Of a DNA stretch of 64,000 nucleotides, positions 59,970-64,000 are shown piece by piece; position 1 is the stretch's first letter; each line of letters starts with the position of its first letter. The notes below the pieces were generated by a model, which made no database searches, was not told the origin of the DNA, and was given only the letters and a program-made list of their open reading frames with translations. The DNA is from Lysobacter sp. CFH 32150 (GTDB lineage: Bacteria; Pseudomonadota; Gammaproteobacteria; Xanthomonadales; Xanthomonadaceae): NCBI RefSeq assembly GCF_022758295.1, contig NZ_JALDWJ010000011.1:1-64000 (forward strand), read 5' to 3'. The position numbers were made by a program, and so were the translations under genes.

Positions 59970-61310
59970 ATGACGACCATCGACGCCGCAATGCTGTGGA
60001 CCCCTGCAGGCTGGCGCGCCGATGCCGGCTTCACGGCGGATGTCTCCGGCCGCCTGCGTGCCACGGCATCGAGCGCGAGCAAGCATTGGGCCGTGCCCGG
60101 GATCCCCAACCTGCATTCGCACGCGTTCCAGCGCGCGATGGCGGGACTGGCCGAGCGACAGACCAATCCGGAAGACTCCTTCTGGACCTGGCGCGAGACC
60201 ATGTACCGGTTCGCCTCGCGGATGACGCCGGACAGCGTGCACGCGGTCGCCGCGCAGCTGTACGCGGAGATGCTCGAAGCCGGCTACACCACGGTCTGCG
60301 AATTCCATTATCTGCACCACGCGCCCGATGGCCGGCCGTATGCCGATCCGGCGGCGATGTCGCACGCGTTGATCGCCGCAGCGCAGGAAACCGGTATCCG
60401 TTTGACCCTGTTGCCGGTGCTGTACATGAGCGGTGGTTTCGATGGTCGCGCGCTGAGCGAGCGGCAGCGCCGCTTCGGTCACGATACCGAGGCCTTCCTG
60501 CGCCTGCTCGACGGCCTGCGCCGTGAAGAGAGTGACATGCTGCGTGTCGGCTGCGCCTTCCACAGCCTGCGCGCGGTGCCGGCAGAAGCGATGCATGCGG
60601 TGTTGGCTGCATTGCCCGCGGATGCGCCGATCCACATCCATATCGCCGAGCAGATCGGCGAGGTACAGGACTGCATCGCATTGCGCGGCGCGCGCCCGGT
60701 CGAATGGTTGCTGGGCCATGCGGAAGTCGATCCGCGCTGGATCCTCGTGCATGCCACCCACCTGACGCCCGCTGAAGTGCAGGGCATCGCCACCAGCGGC
60801 GCGACGGTCGCCATCTGCACCACCACCGAAGGCAATCTCGGCGACGGCCTGTTCCCGCTACGCGATTACCTCGATGCGGGCGGTGCCTGGGGCGTGGGTT
60901 CGGACTCCCACATCTCGGTGTCGCCGGTCGAAGAACTACGCTGGCTTGAATACGGACAGCGCCTGATGACCCGGCATCGCAACATCGCAGTGCAACCGGA
61001 GTCGAGCAGTGTCGGCGAAACCCTGCTGCGCGGGACCCTCGCCAGCGGCGAGAACGCTACCGGGCACGCAGTCGGCGTGCTGCGCGAAGGCGCCTGCGCC
61101 GACTGGATCACCCTCGATGACGAAGCCCCGCAATTCGCCGGCGTGCATACCGATGATGCGATCGATCGCTGGATCTTCAGCGGCAATCGCAACCTGGTGC
61201 GCGAAGTCCATGTCGCAGGACGCCGCGTCGTCGCCGATGGCCGGCATCACGTTCGCGACGCGATTGCCACGCGTTATCGGGACACCCTGAAGACCTTGTT
61301 GTCCGATTGA
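59970..61310 (+). CDS. hutF: N-Formimidoyl-L-glutamate deiminase
   Basis: A 446-residue amidohydrolase that removes ammonia from formimidoyl-glutamate, giving N-formyl-glutamate (the five-step Hut route). His49/His51 in [34 protein letters not shown] and [20 protein letters not shown] are the active-site regions. It is divergent from hutI across 59 bp. hutH, hutU and hutG are not in the window. Confidence 0.95.
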   Translation: MTTIDAAMLWTPAGWRADAGFTADVSGRLRATASSASKHWAVPGIPNLHSHAFQRAMAGLAERQTNPEDSFWTWRETMYRFASRMTPDSVHAVAAQLYAEMLEAGYTTVCEFHYLHHAPDGRPYADPAAMSHALIAAAQETGIRLTLLPVLYMSGGFDGRALSERQRRFGHDTEAFLRLLDGLRREESDMLRVGCAFHSLRAVPAEAMHAVLAALPADAPIHIHIAEQIGEVQDCIALRGARPVEWLLGHAEVDPRWILVHATHLTPAEVQGIATSGATVAICTTTEGNLGDGLFPLRDYLDAGGAWGVGSDSHISVSPVEELRWLEYGQRLMTRHRNIAVQPESSSVGETLLRGTLASGENATGHAVGVLREGACADWITLDDEAPQFAGVHTDDAIDRWIFSGNRNLVREVHVAGRRVVADGRHHVRDAIATRYRDTLKTLLSD

Positions 61311-61332
61311 GGTCACTGCGCTGGCATTACAT

Positions 61333-61406
61333 GTAGGAGCGGCTTACAGCCGCGAGCTTTAACGTTCAAGCGCAGGCAAGAGCTCGCGGCTGTAAGCCGC
61401 TCCTAC
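61333..61406. repeat. GTAG-type REP pair (variant 1) carrying the ogt stop codon
   Basis: The arms are the same as the copy at 40279 (GTAGGAGCGGCTTACAGCCG and its inverse), with a different middle of about 22 bp. The right CTAC gives the minus-strand TAG stop of ogt. It lies between convergent hutF and ogt. Confidence 0.85.
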
Positions 61407-61906
61407 GAAGTGAACAGGTCGGCGTTCGCCGCCGGCAGCGCGCCTTCCAGATTCAACAGGAACTCCTTGGTCGGCAACCCGCCGCCGAAGCCGGTGAGGC
61501 TGCCATCGGCGCCGATCACGCGATGGCAGGGCAGCACGATCGGCAACGGGTTGCGGCCGTTGGCGGCGCCGACGGCGCGCATCGCGGTGGGTTTGCCGAC
61601 GCGCGTGGCGAGTTGCGCATAGCTGATCGTCTCGCCGTACGGAATCGTCGCCAGCGTTTGCCAGACGCTGCGCTGGAACTCGGTGCCGCGCGGTGCCAGC
61701 GGCAAGTCGAAGTCGCGGCGCTTGCCGGCAAAATATTCATCGAGCTGCGCCCGGGTCATGCGCAATGTCGCATCGTCGCCCTCGCGCCAGTCCGCATCGC
61801 GCCGCATCGCATACCGTGGCGTGTGGAATTCGATCAGGCGCAGCCCGTCGTTGTCAGAGGCCAGCAGCAGCGGGCCGACTGGGCTGTCGATGTGCGTGTA
61901 GAGCAT
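61403..61906 (-). CDS. ogt: Methylated-DNA--protein-cysteine methyltransferase
   Basis: A 167-residue O6-alkylguanine repair protein. The acceptor Cys127 lies in [10 protein letters not shown], followed by [20 protein letters not shown]; the helix-turn-helix [16 protein letters not shown] is intact. Its ATG lies 53 bp inside the end of the upstream adaA-alkA gene, and its TAG stop is in a REP arm. It reverses O6-methylguanine and O4-methylthymine damage. Confidence 0.95.
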   Translation of the reverse strand: MLYTHIDSPVGPLLLASDNDGLRLIEFHTPRYAMRRDADWREGDDATLRMTRAQLDEYFAGKRRDFDLPLAPRGTEFQRSVWQTLATIPYGETISYAQLATRVGKPTAMRAVGAANGRNPLPIVLPCHRVIGADGSLTGFGGGLPTKEFLLNLEGALPAANADLFTS

Positions 61907-63419
61907 GGCTCGTCTTCTTCTCGTTGACTGGCTTCGGCGCGTTCATGGAATCGCGCCACAACTGGATCACCGCATAAGCACGCCACGGCCGCCAGGCTTC
62001 GGCCTGCGCATTCAATGTTTTCGCGCTCATCCGCGTGCCGTCGTTGGGCACGGCGCGTTGCAACACCAGGTCGTCGGCGGGGAAGGCATCCGGATGGCCC
62101 AGCGCACGCAGCGCAATGTACTGCGCGGTCCATGGGCCGATCCCGGGCAATGCGACCCAGCGCGAGACGAAGTCGTCGAGCATGCGCTCGGGTTTGAAAT
62201 CGACGCGGCCGTCGAGCAACGCACGCGCCACCGTGCGCACAGTGTCGGCGCGCGCGCGGGTAAGACCGATGCTGGTGAGGTCGGCTTCGGCCAGCGCTTC
62301 CGGTGTCGGGAACAGATGTTCGAGCCCGGGCGCGAAGGGAACAGGCAGCGTCTGGCCGAAACGTTGCGCCAATCGTGCCGTCACTGTGCGCGCCGCCGCC
62401 ACGCTGACCTGTTGGCCGACGATCGCGCGGATCGCGATCTCGAAACCGTCCCAGCCGCTCGGCACGCGCAGGCCCGGATTTTGCTGCAACAGCGGGCGCA
62501 GGCGCGGGCATGCCGACAACGCTTCGACGATCGTCTGCGGATCCGAATCGAGATCGAACATGCGGCGCAGGCGGTTGATGATCTGCAGCATCCGCGACGG
62601 CTGTGCGCCGTGCAGTTCGAGCTTCAGCGCGTTCTCGCCGTCCGGCCATGCGGAAATCCGCAACCATCCGGGCGTGGCATTCGGGCCGGCGTCGATCGGC
62701 GCGAAGACGCGCGCATAACTAGTGTCATCGACGACCTCCACGCCCGGCAATGCACGTCCGCGCAGGAAGTGCAGCATCGCGGCGAAATCGTAAGGTGGGC
62801 GATAACCGAGTCGCAGCGTCAGCGTTTCGTCCGCCTGCACCACGGGACGCTTGCGCAGGTCGCGCGGTGCCATCCGGTAAGCCTCGCGGAAGGCGGCGTT
62901 GAAGCGGCGCAGGCTGCCGAAACCCGCGGCCAGTGCGATTTCGGTGATCGGCAGTGCGGTCTCGGTAAGTAGTTGCTTCGCGAACAACAGGCGGCGCGTC
63001 CCGTGCACGCCGATCGGCGCAGCGCCGAGGCGTTCGACGAACAGGCGACGCAACTGCCGTTCACCAATGTCGACGCGTTCGGCCAGGGCCGACAGCGGTT
63101 GTTCGTCGAGTGCGCCTTGGTCGATCAGTTTCAACGCGCGCGCCAACACCGCATCACCGCGTCGCCAGGCGCCGTCGCCGGGCGATAGTTCCGGGCGGCA
63201 GCGCAGGCACGGCCGGAAACCGGCGGCTTCCGCAGCGGCGGCAGTCGCGTAGTACACGACCTTCTTCGCCCACGGCGCCGGGCACACCGGCCGGCAATAG
63301 ATGCGGGTGCTGAGGACCGCGGTGAAGAACAGCCCGTCAAAACGCGGGTCGCGGCTCAGCCGCGCCTGTTCGCAGACCTGCGGCGAGGGGAGGACGGCGA
63401 TGGCGGCGAGGTTCGACAT
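61854..63419 (-). CDS. AdaA-AlkA fusion: methyl-phosphotriester sensor/activator plus 3-methyladenine glycosylase
   Basis: A 521-residue fusion. Residues 1-80 are the Ada zinc domain, with Cys42, Cys46, Cys71 and Cys74 ([20 protein letters not shown]) and one methyl-accepting Cys. Residues about 90-195 are an AraC-type HTH ([20 protein letters not shown]). Residues about 205-500 are an AlkA glycosylase with Hh[19 protein letters not shown] and the catalytic Asp in [11 protein letters not shown]. It senses methylated phosphotriesters, activates repair genes and removes N-alkyl purines. A Met 17 codons upstream is an alternative start. Confidence 0.92.
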   Translation of the reverse strand: MSNLAAIAVLPSPQVCEQARLSRDPRFDGLFFTAVLSTRIYCRPVCPAPWAKKVVYYATAAAAEAAGFRPCLRCRPELSPGDGAWRRGDAVLARALKLIDQGALDEQPLSALAERVDIGERQLRRLFVERLGAAPIGVHGTRRLLFAKQLLTETALPITEIALAAGFGSLRRFNAAFREAYRMAPRDLRKRPVVQADETLTLRLGYRPPYDFAAMLHFLRGRALPGVEVVDDTSYARVFAPIDAGPNATPGWLRISAWPDGENALKLELHGAQPSRMLQIINRLRRMFDLDSDPQTIVEALSACPRLRPLLQQNPGLRVPSGWDGFEIAIRAIVGQQVSVAAARTVTARLAQRFGQTLPVPFAPGLEHLFPTPEALAEADLTSIGLTRARADTVRTVARALLDGRVDFKPERMLDDFVSRWVALPGIGPWTAQYIALRALGHPDAFPADDLVLQRAVPNDGTRMSAKTLNAQAEAWRPWRAYAVIQLWRDSMNAPKPVNEKKTSHALHAHRQPSRPAAAGL

Positions 63420-63504
63420 GGGGCACAGGCTAGCACCGCCACGCAGCGGCGACTCGCCGGATTCGGACATCGATACAGGCGCCTGGAAATGGCCGATGGC
63501 GGCC

Positions 63505-63510
63505 TATACT
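63505..63510 (+). promoter_or_regulatory. Putative promoter -10 of the I42 inhibitor gene
   Basis: TATACT lies 30 bp upstream of the ATG in the divergent region with adaA-alkA. The -35 region is poor. Confidence 0.4.
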
Positions 63511-63539
63511 CGCCGCGGATCCACCCCGGGGAATTCACC

Positions 63540-63986
63540 ATGCTGCACCGTTACGCCATGCTCGCCTGGCTATCGATCGCCATGACTTCCGGTTGCGCCA
63601 CCGCGCAGACGCCATTACCCGTGATCGACCTGGACACGATCGATCTGAGCAAGGTCGATGGCGCTGCGCCCGTGCAGGCGCAAGTCGGGCAGATGCTGAG
63701 CATCTCGCTCACGGGCAATGCGAGCACCGGTTACAGCTGGGAATGGGATGAAGCGGCAGCGGCCGGCGTGCTGGTACGGGAACGCGACGTCGCGAAGGCC
63801 GATCCCGTGAAATCAGATCCCGTGAAATCCGATGCGCCACCGCTGGTCGGCAGTCCCAGCACCCAGGTCTGGCTGTTCCGTGCAGCCGCACCGGGCAAGG
63901 CCGAACTGCGCCTCGACTATCGTCGGCCGTGGGAGCAGGGCGTCGTGCCGGTGCAGACGGTGCGGCTGCAGATCGTCGTGCATTAA
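63540..63986 (+). CDS. Chagasin-type (I42) cysteine-protease inhibitor lipoprotein
   Basis: A 148-residue protein with a lipoprotein-like signal (LAWLSIAMTSGC). Two of the chagasin loop motifs are visible: GNASTGYSWEW (residues 59-69, the NPTTGY-type loop) and YRRPWEQG (the RPW-type loop near residue 130). The family blocks papain-like proteases. Between them lies a 15-bp tandem duplication (63801-63830) that repeats the residues DPVKS. It is probably tethered in the periplasm. The ATG at 63540 was chosen over an upstream in-frame start inside the promoter region. Confidence 0.8.
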   Translation: MLHRYAMLAWLSIAMTSGCATAQTPLPVIDLDTIDLSKVDGAAPVQAQVGQMLSISLTGNASTGYSWEWDEAAAAGVLVRERDVAKADPVKSDPVKSDAPPLVGSPSTQVWLFRAAAPGKAELRLDYRRPWEQGVVPVQTVRLQIVVH

Positions 63987-64000
63987 CGCGCGGCGTTGCG

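Overview
The window is 64 kb of chromosome from a GC-rich gammaproteobacterium, most likely a member of the Lysobacteraceae (Xanthomonadaceae: Lysobacter/Luteimonas/Stenotrophomonas-like). This is inferred from gene content and protein resemblance: a class II DAHP synthase, an S46 dipeptidyl-peptidase, an OmpA with a thrombospondin type-3 linker, HutF-type histidine degradation, Zur paired with a TonB receptor, and six palindromic repeats with GTAG-type ends like those described in Stenotrophomonas. I saw no prophage, transposase, CRISPR array, rRNA or tRNA. It reads as core chromosome with small dispersed repeats.

Region 1 (1-14.7 kb) is the continuous str/S10/spc/alpha ribosomal-protein block: tuf 3' end, then rpsJ to rplQ with secY and rpoA, all on the + strand. 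rpmJ is absent from its usual place after secY. Two related double-hairpin repeats sit at tuf/rpsJ and, unusually, inside the spc operon between rplR and rpsE.

Region 2 (14.7-31.4 kb) holds dsbB, a class II DAHP synthase, a Ycf48-like propeller protein, an amidase, typA with a DUF2127 membrane protein, ppiB, an OsmC-like protein, a translationally coupled three-lipoprotein operon including an M48 protease, an aspartate-type aminotransferase, mdh, prpB-prpC, a beta-class GST and a SleB-like hydrolase.

Region 3 (31.7-46.6 kb) holds fadH, a DODA-type dioxygenase, prpD (separated from prpBC by 4.7 kb), ompA, an exported hypothetical protein, a pseudouridine synthase, the threonine-degradation pair tdh-kbl, an S46 peptidase, a DUF3224 protein, and serA coupled to a histidine-phosphatase gene that may supply phosphoserine phosphatase.

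Region 4 (46.7-64 kb) holds folC-dedD-purF without cvpA between them, a DUF455 ferritin-like protein, lpxH, gltX, and a zinc module (zur, a ZnuD-like TonB receptor, and a MerC-family protein) built around a perfect Zur-box palindrome. It then holds two tandem 107-bp multi-hairpin repeats, a ribosomal protein Thx with a Lys/Ala tail, an M19 dipeptidase, divergent hutI/hutF, an ogt / adaA-alkA fusion pair for alkylation repair, and an I42 (chagasin-type) protease inhibitor.

The most unusual signals are in the repeats. The GTAG arms of three REP elements supply the UAG stop codons of four genes, including both members of one convergent pair. The 107-bp repeats contain hairpins that keep one loop and closing core (GCTGCGC) while the arms change and mostly keep pairing.
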